DNA from: Pedobacter yonginensis
GTDB lineage: Bacteria; Bacteroidota; Bacteroidia; Sphingobacteriales; Sphingobacteriaceae
Length of the DNA stretch: 64,000 nucleotides
NCBI RefSeq assembly: GCF_003173595.1
Contig: NZ_QGNZ01000001.1
Coordinates: 310,001 to 374,000 of the forward strand
Direction: 5' to 3'
Below the pieces are notes generated by a model. The model saw nothing but the letters and a program-made list of their open reading frames with translations, ran no database searches and had not been told where the DNA came from. Position numbers and translations under genes: made by a program. Shown here in pieces: positions 54,984 through 64,000 of this stretch (the stretch's first letter is position 1; every line of letters starts with the position of its first letter).

Positions 54984-57900
54984 ATGAAATTTTTCGACCT
55001 TAATAAACATAGCCGTACAGCAAAGCTACAAGCCGGTAAGGCCATAAAGCTAACCGCTTTACTTTTGTTCCTTTTCTGCGTACAGGTAAAAGCTTCGCTT
55101 TTTGCTCAAAACATTACGCTCAATTTAAAAAATGCCCAACTTAAACAGGTATTTGTAGAAATCAAAAAACAAAGTGGTTACGATTTCCTGTTTAACAACG
55201 AAATGCTCAACCAAATTGCTCCATTAAGCATTTCAGTAAAAAATGTAACGGTAGAACAAGCTTTGGATAAAAGCCTGCAAAACCTCCCATTAAGCTATTC
55301 AATTGAAAATAACACGATTGTAATCAAGCGAAAAGCTTTGCAAAAAGCTGACGTTTCTGGAATGGTTACCGATGAAACTGGAAAAGGTATTCCGGGTGCA
55401 AGTGTAATCAACGAAACGACCAAGAGAACGGTTGCTACTGATGATTCAGGCCGCTTTAGCATTACTGCCACGCCGGGTGATGTAATTAAGATTAGGGTAG
55501 TGGGCTATGAGGAATATACCTTCAAAGTAGATGCAAGAACAAACTATCCACTGTCGCTAAAACCAATGTCGTTAGGATTAAACGACGTGGTAGTAGTGGG
55601 TTACGGTACCCAAAAGAAAGCGAATGTAACAGGCGCAATTTCTCAGGTAGATGCTAAAGTTTTAGACAACCGCCCAATTAATGCCATTTCAACAGGCCTC
55701 CAGGGTACAGTTACCGGTTTAACTACCATTGGTGGAAGCGGTCAGCCCGGAGCAACAAACTCGGCATTAAGGATAAGAGGAACGGGCACAACCAATAACC
55801 CAAATCCCTTTATTCTGATTGATGGTGTTCCTGGAGATATGAATTGGATTAATCCCGATGATATTGAAAGTGTAACGGTATTGAAAGATGCAGCATCTTC
55901 TTCGATTTACGGTTCTAGAGCGGCCAATGGCGTTATTTTAGTGACAACTAAAAAAGGTAAATTTAATCAGAAACCCATCATTTCATACAATGGCTACTAT
56001 GGTTTTCAAAAACCTACTCGCCTGCCTAAAATGTTAGGCTCTGTAGAATACATGACCCTTTTAGGCGAAGCACAGGTAAATGCTGGTCTTCCAAAATCAT
56101 ACACCGATGCGCAAATTGAAGTGGCCAGAAATGGTTCAGATCCCAACTATTTTGCCAACATCAACTGGACGGATGCACTTATTAAAGATTACGCTCCACA
56201 GCAGAATCATGCCATCAGTGTAAATGGCGGAAGCAGCGATTTTAATTATTACTTTTCTTACGCCAGAGAAAATCAGGATGGTTTAATTGCCGGAGATCAA
56301 TATCGCTTTGCAAAAAACAACGCCCGTGTTAAATTATCGGCCATTAAGCTGTTAAATATTTTGGACGTTGATGTTAATCTCGGCTACCTCGATCGCAATC
56401 AAAACCAACCAGCATCTGATACGGAAGGTGGGGGCGGGGCAATTTATACTGCCTTTACCAGCTCGCCACTTACACCCGTTCGGTTTACATCCGGTACCTG
56501 GGGCTACGGCGGTGGATCGAGCAACCCACTGGCTATTGCAACCGATGGCGGATTTAACAATTTCTTCTCAAAGGAATTTACATCAAACATTACCGGAACT
56601 TTGCATCTGCTAAAAGGGCTCGATTTAAAGAGTCAGTATGGATTAATTGCAAGTTCGCAAAAACGTAGAACTTTTAACCGCAGGATAGATTACTACAATC
56701 CCGTGAGCAACGCCATTATCTACACTACCACACCAAACAACTCTTTAAGAGATATTGCAACCACCACCACCTTGCAAAATTTCTCTATTCAGGCAGATTA
56801 CACGCTTAATTTGAATAATCATCACTTTAAGTTCTTGGGCGGGTATCAACAAGAAACCTACCTTTTTGATGCCTTTTCAGCATCCAAAACCAATTTGGTA
56901 AGTGATGATGTTCCGGTATTAAACATTGGATCGCTCAATCCTACCGCAACAGGCGATGCCTATCAATATGCACTTCAGTCGTTATTTTCTAGAATTAACT
57001 ATGATTTTAACGGAAAATACCTGTTCGAATTTAACTTGAGGTACGATGGTTCATCAAGATATGCGCCTGGACATAAATGGGGCTTGTTCCCATCTGTTTC
57101 GGCAGGTTGGAGGTTTAGTGAAGAATCTTTCATTAAATCTCAAGATCAAAAATGGTTTACCGATGGTAAAATCAGGGCATCCTACGGTAGCTTAGGTAAT
57201 CAATATGGAGCGGATGGGCCAGCTTATTCAGAATGGTATCCTTACGTTAAATTATTAAATAGTGTGGGCACAATGCCAATTGGCAACATCCTGACTACCG
57301 GATTTGCGCAAACCATTCTTTCCAATCCACTATTGCAATGGGAAAAAGCTACAATGCTTAATATCGGATTGGATCTTGGCTTTTTCAACAACAGGCTAAC
57401 CTTTACCGGCGATTGGTTCAATAAAAAAACCGTAGATATCCAACTTAAAGTACCCCAGCCCGATGTAATCGGTCTTACCGTTCCAGATCAGAATGCGGGA
57501 GCGATTTCTAACAAAGGTTATGAGATTAGCTTAGGCTGGAACGACAACATCGGCGGGTTCAAATACGGCATCACGGGTCAATTTTTCGACATCAAAAATA
57601 AGGTTACCGATTTAGGCGGCGTTCCGCCAACCTTTGGCGACCGAATTAGACAGGTTGGAGATCCCCTAGATGCTTATTACGGATACCGTACAGATGGACT
57701 TGCCCAAGAATCAGATTTTACGAAAGATGCAAACGGAAAGTACATACCCAAGTTTCCAATTTTTTCAGCTGATGCAGGTAAAGTTGCCCCAGGTGATTTG
57801 AAATATCGCGATTTGAATGGAGATGGTGTGATCAGTGCAGACTTAGATCGAGAAGTAATCGGAGATGCCTATCCACGATATAATTATTCGTTTAGACTCG

Positions 57901-58352
57901 ACGCAGCCTATCATAATTTCGATGTCAGCGTATTTTTACAAGGTGTGGGCGAAGCGAATGGTTATATTACAGGTTCGGGTATTCATGCTTATAATGCCGA
58001 TGCCGCTTTTCCACAAGAAGTACATCTAGATAGATGGACACCCCAAAATACAGGGGGTTCATATCCACGTTTCGTGTATAAAGATACCAGAAATACCGCC
58101 AGATTGGCTGATTACTGGTTGCAAGATGCAGCATACCTAAGGGTTAAAAATTTACAATTGGGATATACCATCCCTGGAAACTTCTTGAAAAAAATCCATG
58201 TAGATAGGCTTAGAATATATGCTTCTGCAGACAACATTTTTACCGATACCAATTTCTTTTATGCTTATGATCCGGAAACGCAGGCCTCAAGCGGTGGATT
58301 ATATCCCCAAGTTAAAACCTTCATTTTCGGTATTTCCCTTAAGTTAAAATAA
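54984..58352 (+). CDS. SusC-type transporter with STN signalling domain (PUL 2)
   Basis: A 1122-aa TonB-dependent transporter. After the signal sequence, an STN domain (about 45-115; LKNAQLKQVFVEIKKQSGYDF) contacts FecR. Then a CarboxypepD_reg-like sandwich (VSGMVTDETGKGIPGASVIN), plug (ASSSIYGSRAANGVILVTTK) and barrel ending KTFIFGISLKLK. It is the sensing importer of PUL 2. Confidence 0.95.
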   Translation: MKFFDLNKHSRTAKLQAGKAIKLTALLLFLFCVQVKASLFAQNITLNLKNAQLKQVFVEIKKQSGYDFLFNNEMLNQIAPLSISVKNVTVEQALDKSLQNLPLSYSIENNTIVIKRKALQKADVSGMVTDETGKGIPGASVINETTKRTVATDDSGRFSITATPGDVIKIRVVGYEEYTFKVDARTNYPLSLKPMSLGLNDVVVVGYGTQKKANVTGAISQVDAKVLDNRPINAISTGLQGTVTGLTTIGGSGQPGATNSALRIRGTGTTNNPNPFILIDGVPGDMNWINPDDIESVTVLKDAASSSIYGSRAANGVILVTTKKGKFNQKPIISYNGYYGFQKPTRLPKMLGSVEYMTLLGEAQVNAGLPKSYTDAQIEVARNGSDPNYFANINWTDALIKDYAPQQNHAISVNGGSSDFNYYFSYARENQDGLIAGDQYRFAKNNARVKLSAIKLLNILDVDVNLGYLDRNQNQPASDTEGGGGAIYTAFTSSPLTPVRFTSGTWGYGGGSSNPLAIATDGGFNNFFSKEFTSNITGTLHLLKGLDLKSQYGLIASSQKRRTFNRRIDYYNPVSNAIIYTTTPNNSLRDIATTTTLQNFSIQADYTLNLNNHHFKFLGGYQQETYLFDAFSASKTNLVSDDVPVLNIGSLNPTATGDAYQYALQSLFSRINYDFNGKYLFEFNLRYDGSSRYAPGHKWGLFPSVSAGWRFSEESFIKSQDQKWFTDGKIRASYGSLGNQYGADGPAYSEWYPYVKLLNSVGTMPIGNILTTGFAQTILSNPLLQWEKATMLNIGLDLGFFNNRLTFTGDWFNKKTVDIQLKVPQPDVIGLTVPDQNAGAISNKGYEISLGWNDNIGGFKYGITGQFFDIKNKVTDLGGVPPTFGDRIRQVGDPLDAYYGYRTDGLAQESDFTKDANGKYIPKFPIFSADAGKVAPGDLKYRDLNGDGVISADLDREVIGDAYPRYNYSFRLDAAYHNFDVSVFLQGVGEANGYITGSGIHAYNADAAFPQEVHLDRWTPQNTGGSYPRFVYKDTRNTARLADYWLQDAAYLRVKNLQLGYTIPGNFLKKIHVDRLRIYASADNIFTDTNFFYAYDPETQASSGGLYPQVKTFIFGISLKLK

Positions 58353-58358
58353 ACATCC

Positions 58359-60068
58359 ATGAAAAATCAAAATCAATATATGAACAGCCGCAGGTCTTTT
58401 TTAAGATCAACAGGCATGCTTGGTGCGGCGGCAATGATTCCTTCATTCTTCCTGTCGGCCTGTAAAAAAGATTTTCTCGATCGCCAACCGCTCGATTCAG
58501 TAACCGATATCAGTTTCTGGAAAACCGAAGAACAATTGAAGCTCGCTGTAAACGCTTGTTATAACAACCTTCGCGGAAACAATACCATAGCGATGGAGAA
58601 TATGGGCGACAATACCATTTATCCGCCAAATTCAGAGTACCAGGCCATATCTGCTGGTAATTACGATTTCACAACCGGAACAATAAATTCTGAATGGGTA
58701 AATTTATATGCCGCCATTAGAAGGTGTAATCACTTTATGGAAAACTATACCAAAGCAACTGGTATTAGTGCAACAGTTTTAGCTGGATATGCCGGACAGG
58801 TTCAATTCCTTAGAGCCTTCATGTATTCCTACCTCATTTTTCTTTTTGGAGATGTGCCTTTAATCACCAAGACGCTTGATATTGGTGATGAAGAAGTTTA
58901 TGGACCCAGAAATAAACGTACCGAAGTGCTCGATTTTGTACTGGCAGATTTAGATGCAGCGGCAGCCGCCTTACCAACAACTTATGCCTCAGCAACAGAT
59001 TTGGGACGGATTACTAAGGGCGCCGCTTTAGCATGGAAAGCCAGAGTTGCCTTATTCTTTGAGCAATGGGACATTGCCGAAACAGCCTCTAAGGCCGTTA
59101 TGGACCTTAATGTGTATGCTCTTTATACCGCGGGTGGCACGGCCAAAGCCTATAATGATTTGTTTACCTACAAAGGAAAACTATCGGCGGGTGCCAATAA
59201 AGAAACCATTTTGGCCCGACCATACGTAGCTGGGGTAAGTGTGCATAATACCAGTAGAGAAATACAGGTGCCCGATCAAACCAGCAGATACTCACCAACA
59301 AAATCCTTGGTAGATAGCTATTTATGTACCGATGGTTTACCGATAGATAAATCGCCGCTGTACAGCGAAACTACCTATGCTAACATCTTTAAAAACCGCG
59401 ATCCGAGAATGGCGCAAACCATTTTAAGCCCGGGATCTGCCTGGGGTGGACAAGATGATGGTGATGCAGATGCAACCTCAAATTCCATTTTCAACACACC
59501 AAAGTGGAATGCCGATAAAAAAGGTTGTATTACTGGAACAGGATATTACTTCACAAAATACGTGGAAATTCCTGCGGTGGGTGTAGTGAGTCAGGATTCT
59601 AATGACATTCACCATATTCGTTATGCCGAAGTATTGCTTATTCATGCAGAGGCAAAACTAGAAAAGGGAACCTTAACGCAGGCAGATTTAGATAAAACCA
59701 TCAACTTGCTGCGCGATCGCGTGGGCATGAAACGAATGGTTATTACAGAACTTGCTGCTGCTGGACTTGATTTGAGAACAGAAATCAGGAGAGAACGTAG
59801 AGTTGAACTTGCTCTGGAAGGCCAACGCTATTACGACATTATGCGTTGGAAAGCAGGTGAATTATTGGCCCAAGATGTTAGAGGAATGAAAAAAAGCCTT
59901 GTAGAGACATTTAATCAACAATATGTTGCAACCATTGCAACCGATGCAAGTGGCTATTTTGTGGTGAATACAGGCAGAAGGTTTGTTGCACCCAAAAACT
60001 ACTTGTGGCCTATCCCAATTACCCAGCTTCAAAAAAATCCTGCATTGGGGCAAAACCCAGGATGGTAA
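58359..60068 (+). CDS. SusD/RagB-type surface lipoprotein (PUL 2)
   Basis: A 569-aa lipoprotein. The N-terminus has twin-arginine-like NSRRSFLRSTG followed by a hydrophobic stretch and the lipobox FLSAC35, an unusual combination for SusD. SusD fold: RAFMYSYLIFLFGDVPLI and the C-terminal RYAEVLLIHAEAKLE ... RRVELALEGQRYYDIMRW, ending LGQNPGW. It starts 6 bp after SusC. Confidence 0.93.
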   Translation: MKNQNQYMNSRRSFLRSTGMLGAAAMIPSFFLSACKKDFLDRQPLDSVTDISFWKTEEQLKLAVNACYNNLRGNNTIAMENMGDNTIYPPNSEYQAISAGNYDFTTGTINSEWVNLYAAIRRCNHFMENYTKATGISATVLAGYAGQVQFLRAFMYSYLIFLFGDVPLITKTLDIGDEEVYGPRNKRTEVLDFVLADLDAAAAALPTTYASATDLGRITKGAALAWKARVALFFEQWDIAETASKAVMDLNVYALYTAGGTAKAYNDLFTYKGKLSAGANKETILARPYVAGVSVHNTSREIQVPDQTSRYSPTKSLVDSYLCTDGLPIDKSPLYSETTYANIFKNRDPRMAQTILSPGSAWGGQDDGDADATSNSIFNTPKWNADKKGCITGTGYYFTKYVEIPAVGVVSQDSNDIHHIRYAEVLLIHAEAKLEKGTLTQADLDKTINLLRDRVGMKRMVITELAAAGLDLRTEIRRERRVELALEGQRYYDIMRWKAGELLAQDVRGMKKSLVETFNQQYVATIATDASGYFVVNTGRRFVAPKNYLWPIPITQLQKNPALGQNPGW

Positions 60069-60077
60069 AATGTATTT

Positions 60078-60110
60078 CAGTGTTTCCTGCTTGTAGGAAA
60101 CACTGATTTT
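60078..60110 (+). terminator. Hairpin between SusD and EEP genes
   Basis: CAGTGTTTCCT (60078-60088) pairs perfectly with AGGAAACACTG (60095-60105), followed by ATTTTT. Inside the operon, so it probably attenuates downstream expression. Confidence 0.65.
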
Positions 60111-60122
60111 TAAAACACTTAT

Positions 60123-60938
60123 ATGAAAAAACTACACCTAATTTTATGGTTTCCTGCACTAATCATCTTTAGTTGCTCACCAAAAACCATTCCGTCCACT
60201 AACAATGCCACCCAGAATACCTTACGGGTGATGGCTTATAACATCCATCATGGCAATCCTCCATCAAAAGAAGGAGTGATTGATCTTGAGGCTATTGCTG
60301 CAGCGATAAAACAGCAGTCCCCAGATTTGGTTGCCCTTCAAGAGGTAGATGTAAATACCAAAAGATCTGGCGGCATAAACGAGGCGGTGCTTTTGGCGCA
60401 GAAACTTAAAATGAATTTTTATTTTGCAAAGGCCATCGCGCATGATGGAGGCGATTATGGCGTGGCAATCCTTTCCCGCTTCCCAATGTCGGAAGGCAAA
60501 ACATACATGCTGCCTAAAAATAGCGATCCAAAAGCGGAGCAACGGGTGCTTGCTACGGCCAAGATCGAGATTGCTAAAAATACATTTATCCGTTTCGCTT
60601 CTACGCACCTCGATGCACAGAAAACAACTGAGAATCGCATTTTGCAGGCAAAGGAAATTAACCAACTGCTTAAAGATGACGTGCTTCCGGTGGTGTTAGG
60701 AGGAGATTTGAATGCAACTCCCGATGCAGAATCAATCAAAATTTTTGATGCAAGTTTTACCCGTACTTGTCAAACTTGCGATTTTACCATTCCGGTAATT
60801 AATCCAAACAAAACCATCGATCATATTGGATATAAGCCTGCCAAGGCCTTCAAGGTACTTTCCCATCAAGCAGTTCCAGAACGCTATGCATCCGATCACC
60901 TTCCAATACTATCTGTATTGCAATATAATCCTAAATAG
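60123..60938 (+). CDS. EEP-family phosphodiesterase/nuclease lipoprotein
   Basis: A 271-aa endonuclease/exonuclease/phosphatase-family enzyme with a lipobox (LIIFSC18). Motifs: VMAYNIHHG, LVALQEVD, STHLDAQ, LGGDLNATPD and SDHLPIL. In such loci the family often acts as a sugar- or inositol-phosphate phosphodiesterase. It begins 54 bp after SusD across the hairpin and ends 9 bp before the GH89 gene. Confidence 0.88.
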   Translation: MKKLHLILWFPALIIFSCSPKTIPSTNNATQNTLRVMAYNIHHGNPPSKEGVIDLEAIAAAIKQQSPDLVALQEVDVNTKRSGGINEAVLLAQKLKMNFYFAKAIAHDGGDYGVAILSRFPMSEGKTYMLPKNSDPKAEQRVLATAKIEIAKNTFIRFASTHLDAQKTTENRILQAKEINQLLKDDVLPVVLGGDLNATPDAESIKIFDASFTRTCQTCDFTIPVINPNKTIDHIGYKPAKAFKVLSHQAVPERYASDHLPILSVLQYNPK

Positions 60939-60947
60939 AACCATATT

Positions 60948-63188
60948 ATGCGCGTGATAAGAGCTATTTCTATTCTCCTTTTCTGTTTGCCTTTATTTAG
61001 CAAGGCCACATCTATCGACTCGGCCCAGGCAGGTTTAAATAAAGTTGCGGCAAAGGGACTAATCAAAAGGATGCTCCCTGAATTCTACAACCATTTTGAA
61101 GTAGAAGAAATCCCAGCAGAGGCAGGCAAGGATATCTTTGAAATTTCTGCGCAAGGCGATAAAATTGTGCTGAAGGGAAACAATGGCGTATCGGTTGCAA
61201 GTGCATTCAACTACTATTTAAAACATATCGCACATTGTCAAATTAGCTGGAATGGTTCGAATAAGAAACTCTCACTACCCTTACCGAAACCAGCTGGAAG
61301 CATTCGCAAAGTGAGTCCACATAATTTCAGATACTACCTCAATTATTGTACATTCAATTATTCCATAAGCTGGTGGGATTGGAAACGCTGGCAATGGGAA
61401 ATCGATTGGATGGCCATGAATGGCATCAATACACCACTCGCCTTAACCGGTCAAAACATTATCCATGCAAGGGTTTATAAAAGTTTGGGTTTTACCGCTA
61501 AGGATTTAGAGGGTTTTTTCAGTGGCCCGGCCTACTTCAGTTGGTTTTGGATGGGCAATCTGGATGGGTGGGGTGGTCCGCTGCCACAGAGTTGGATGCT
61601 GAGCCATGAGCAGCTTCAGAAGCAGATTCTTACAAGAGAAAGGGAATTAGGCATGAAACCGATTTTGCCTGCTTTTACGGGTCATGTGCCGCCAGCTTTT
61701 AGAACACGATTTCCCAATGCTAAGCTAAATAAAACCAGCTGGAACGGTAAGTTTCCAGACGTATATCTCTTAAATCCAGATGATCCCATGTTTACCAAAA
61801 TTGGAAGCCTGTTTATCAATGAGCAAAAAAAGGTTTACGGAACCGATCACCTGTATTCGGCAGATACATTTAACGAAAATAAACCACCCTCAAATGATTC
61901 CGTTTTCCTAGCCAATATCTCCAAAAAAGTTTATGCTTCTATGGCTTCTGCAGACCCAAAGGCGGTATGGATTATGCAAGGTTGGTTATTCCATTTCTCC
62001 GCAAGTTTTTGGAAAGAACCTCAAATGAAAGCTTTGCTAAATGCCGTACCCAACGATAAAATGATTATTTTGGATTTATGGTCGGAAAGGCACCCCTTAT
62101 GGAAAAAAACAGATGCATATTATGGAAAACCATGGATTTGGAACATGCTGAGTAATTTTGGTGGCAACATCTCTATGCAGGGTATTATGAAAACCGTGGC
62201 AGAAGGACCAGCAAGGGTGCGTTCAGATGCACAATCAGGTAAAATGGTTGGCATTGGACTTACACCCGAAGGTATAGAGCAAAACCCAGTAATGTATGAA
62301 CTGATGATGGAAAATGTTTGGGAAGAACAACCCATTCAGCTTGATAGCTGGTTGAAAGGTTATGCCCAACGAAGATATGGAAAGCCAAATCCCCAAGCCG
62401 AGCAAGCTTGGGATTACCTCAGGAAATCGGTTTATAGTGATACCCTCACCAATGGTGGGCCCGAATCGATCGTTTGTGCTCGGCCAACCTTTGCACGCTC
62501 TACACGTGGCGTAACCACACGGTTCCCTTATGATCATCAGGATTTAGCACAGGCGTGGAAATTACTCATTCAAGCTGCACCAGAACTCGGCACTGCGGAG
62601 GGTTTTCAATACGACCTTGTTGATGTAAGCAGGCAGGTATTGGCCAATTATGCCAGTTACTTGCAACAAGAAACAGCAAAAGCCTACCAAGACAACAATC
62701 TGATTGCATTTAAAAAGTACAGTGCAGAATTTATCCAACTTATTGATGATATGGATGCCCTCCTAAAAACAAGAAAAGATTTTTTGCTTGGGCAGTGGCT
62801 TAATACGGCAAAAGCATGGGGCACAAATCAAGAAGAAAAAAATCTTTACGAGCGCAATGCCCGAAACTTAATTACCCTTTGGGGAGATGAAAACAGTACT
62901 TTGCGGGAATATGCTTGTAAGCAATGGTCGGGTTTATTAAGCGGTTTCTATAAACCAAGGTGGGAAAGCTTTTTTAAAACCGTAGAAGATTGCATGACTA
63001 AGAAAGTAAAGTTTGATGAAAAGCTTTTTGATGAAACGATGAAGAAGTGGGAATGGAAATGGGTAAACCAGCATGAAAGCTATTCCGATCGCCCAACTGG
63101 AGATCCAGTATCACAATCACAGCAGGTATATAAAAAGTATTATTCGCAGTTTGAGCGCAACATGCCAAACATTAAATCAGTAAAATAG
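60948..63188 (+). CDS. Alpha-N-acetylglucosaminidase (GH89, NAGLU-like)
   Basis: A 746-aa secreted glycosidase related to human NAGLU. Signal MRVIRAISILLFCLPLFSKA. N-terminal small domain, then the catalytic barrel with family hallmarks WWDWKRWQWEIDWMAMNGIN, FWMGNLDGWGGPLPQSWM, PAFTGHVPPAF, YSADTFNEN and GIGLTPEGIEQNPVMYELMM. It removes terminal alpha-linked GlcNAc. Full length for the family. Confidence 0.93.
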   Translation: MRVIRAISILLFCLPLFSKATSIDSAQAGLNKVAAKGLIKRMLPEFYNHFEVEEIPAEAGKDIFEISAQGDKIVLKGNNGVSVASAFNYYLKHIAHCQISWNGSNKKLSLPLPKPAGSIRKVSPHNFRYYLNYCTFNYSISWWDWKRWQWEIDWMAMNGINTPLALTGQNIIHARVYKSLGFTAKDLEGFFSGPAYFSWFWMGNLDGWGGPLPQSWMLSHEQLQKQILTRERELGMKPILPAFTGHVPPAFRTRFPNAKLNKTSWNGKFPDVYLLNPDDPMFTKIGSLFINEQKKVYGTDHLYSADTFNENKPPSNDSVFLANISKKVYASMASADPKAVWIMQGWLFHFSASFWKEPQMKALLNAVPNDKMIILDLWSERHPLWKKTDAYYGKPWIWNMLSNFGGNISMQGIMKTVAEGPARVRSDAQSGKMVGIGLTPEGIEQNPVMYELMMENVWEEQPIQLDSWLKGYAQRRYGKPNPQAEQAWDYLRKSVYSDTLTNGGPESIVCARPTFARSTRGVTTRFPYDHQDLAQAWKLLIQAAPELGTAEGFQYDLVDVSRQVLANYASYLQQETAKAYQDNNLIAFKKYSAEFIQLIDDMDALLKTRKDFLLGQWLNTAKAWGTNQEEKNLYERNARNLITLWGDENSTLREYACKQWSGLLSGFYKPRWESFFKTVEDCMTKKVKFDEKLFDETMKKWEWKWVNQHESYSDRPTGDPVSQSQQVYKKYYSQFERNMPNIKSVK

Positions 63189-63213
63189 GTACAATCAACT
63201 AACCAACTCAACC

Positions 63214-64000
63214 ATGAACCGCAGAAACCTTTTAAAAACCATTAGCCTAACCATTGGCGCAGGGGTAATTAACACCGACATATTTGCCAAAATTGGTGAT
63301 GATGCCTATGTGTTCGATATCCCTGCAAACCCTAAGCACACGCCAATTCATAAACCCATTACCGCCATTACGCTCGGTGCAGGAAACCGCGGCACGGTAT
63401 ATGGAAACTTCGCAGCAACCTTCCCAGAATTGATGAAGATTGTAGGGGTAGCGGAACCCATTCCATTTAGAAATGATAAATACGCCAAAAAACACAAAAT
63501 TATTGACGCAAATCGTTTCAATACCTGGGAAGACGTACTCAGCAAACCCAAGATGGCCGACGCCATTATCATTTCCATGCCCGATAACTTGCATTATGCT
63601 CCATGTATGGCTGCTTTGGCTAAAGGCTACGATATACTTTTAGAGAAACCCATTGCCCCAACAGAAAAGGAATGCAGAGATATTTTAGCGCTGGCAAAAA
63701 AAACAGGCAGAATTGTAGCGGTGTGCCATGTATTGCGCTATGCGCCATATTTTGTTAAAATGAAAGAGCTCATCGAGAAAGGAGCCATTGGAGAGGTAAT
63801 CAGCATCCAACACTTTGAACCTATCGAGCATACGCACATGGCACATTCCTATGTTCGCGGAAACTGGCACAACTCTAAGCAAACCACGCCAATAATATTA
63901 GCCAAATCCTGCCATGATTTGGATATTATGAAATGGGTAATCAACAAAAAGGCCGAAAAAATTGTTGCCATGGGCGATTTAAAGTGGTTTAAATCTGCAA
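63214..64000 (+). CDS. Gfo/Idh/MocA-type oxidoreductase (3' end outside window)
   Basis: Starts at ATG 63214 with a twin-arginine-like leader (MNRRNLLKTISLTIGAGVI), then the Rossmann loop ITLGAGNRGTVYG, ADAIIISMPDNLHYAPCMAA and the EKP motif ILLEKPIA, and VCHVLRYAPYF with substrate-site residues. The frame runs to the last base. Members include inositol dehydrogenases and N-acetylhexosaminidases of the GH109 type; which one cannot be told from this fragment. Confidence 0.9.
   Translation, partial: MNRRNLLKTISLTIGAGVINTDIFAKIGDDAYVFDIPANPKHTPIHKPITAITLGAGNRGTVYGNFAATFPELMKIVGVAEPIPFRNDKYAKKHKIIDANRFNTWEDVLSKPKMADAIIISMPDNLHYAPCMAALAKGYDILLEKPIAPTEKECRDILALAKKTGRIVAVCHVLRYAPYFVKMKELIEKGAIGEVISIQHFEPIEHTHMAHSYVRGNWHNSKQTTPIILAKSCHDLDIMKWVINKKAEKIVAMGDLKWFKSA

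Noticed and set aside
1..64000. CRISPR arrays or rRNA genes
   Set aside because: No regularly spaced direct repeats and no rRNA-like sequence were noticed.

Overview
The window comes from a Bacteroidota chromosome, most likely a Sphingobacteriaceae/Pedobacter-type organism (inference). Signs are SusC/SusD pairs, an ECF sigma/FecR pair, a TAnnTTTG-type promoter in front of a tRNA, AT-rich spacers and the FtsK and LolA sequence types. Three blocks are visible.

(1) 1-4675, left chromosomal flank: ftsK (5' end cut by the window edge), lolA, a small conserved protein, a metallo-beta-lactamase-fold hydrolase, and tRNA-Leu(GAG) with its own terminator.

(2) 4676-44098, a genomic island of about 39.4 kb inserted in the terminator of tRNA-Leu(GAG). 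It is bounded by a 13-bp direct repeat and carries a large serine recombinase at its left end. Joining the two ends in silico restores a perfect tRNA terminator on the chromosome side and a recombinase with a different C-terminus on the element side. Cargo from left to right: small regulators; a DUF4236/SH3 membrane protein with small companions; a Hachiman-type hamA/hamB pair whose hamB has an in-frame TAA; a TPR histidine kinase/response regulator pair; a PD-(D/E)XK protein; a tightly packed operon of about 11.5 kb (20481-32008); a truncated membrane protein and a HEPN protein; a serine protease/secreted barrel-like/membrane protein trio; and a decayed right end with an IS110 transposase and several gene remnants. 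No relaxase or conjugation genes were seen.

The 20481-32008 operon is the most unusual content. It encodes a vWA-like lipoprotein, a small membrane protein, a tubulin/FtsZ-like GTPase, a large protein with an actin/Hsp70-fold ATPase (interrupted by an in-frame TAA), a MotA/ZorA-like and a MotB/ZorB-like motor pair, an exported DNase I-fold (EEP) enzyme, an FtsK-type DNA translocase whose gamma domain closely copies that of the host FtsK, and a small exported Cys protein. I read it as a candidate envelope-spanning, ion-motor-driven, cytoskeleton-containing conflict system that does not match canonical Zorya. A near-palindrome TACGG-GAAA-CCGTA occurs before several island genes and inside the kinase gene, so the two-component pair may control parts of the island (inference).

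(3) 44099-64000, right chromosomal flank: two polysaccharide-utilisation-like loci. The first has SusC/SusD, a PI-PLC-like phosphodiesterase, an alkaline phosphatase and a PHP hydrolase. The second has an ECF sigma factor, FecR, an STN-containing SusC, SusD, an EEP phosphodiesterase, a GH89 alpha-N-acetylglucosaminidase and a Gfo/Idh/MocA oxidoreductase cut by the window edge. Together these activities would suit phosphoinositol-linked glycans such as GPI-anchor cores (inference).
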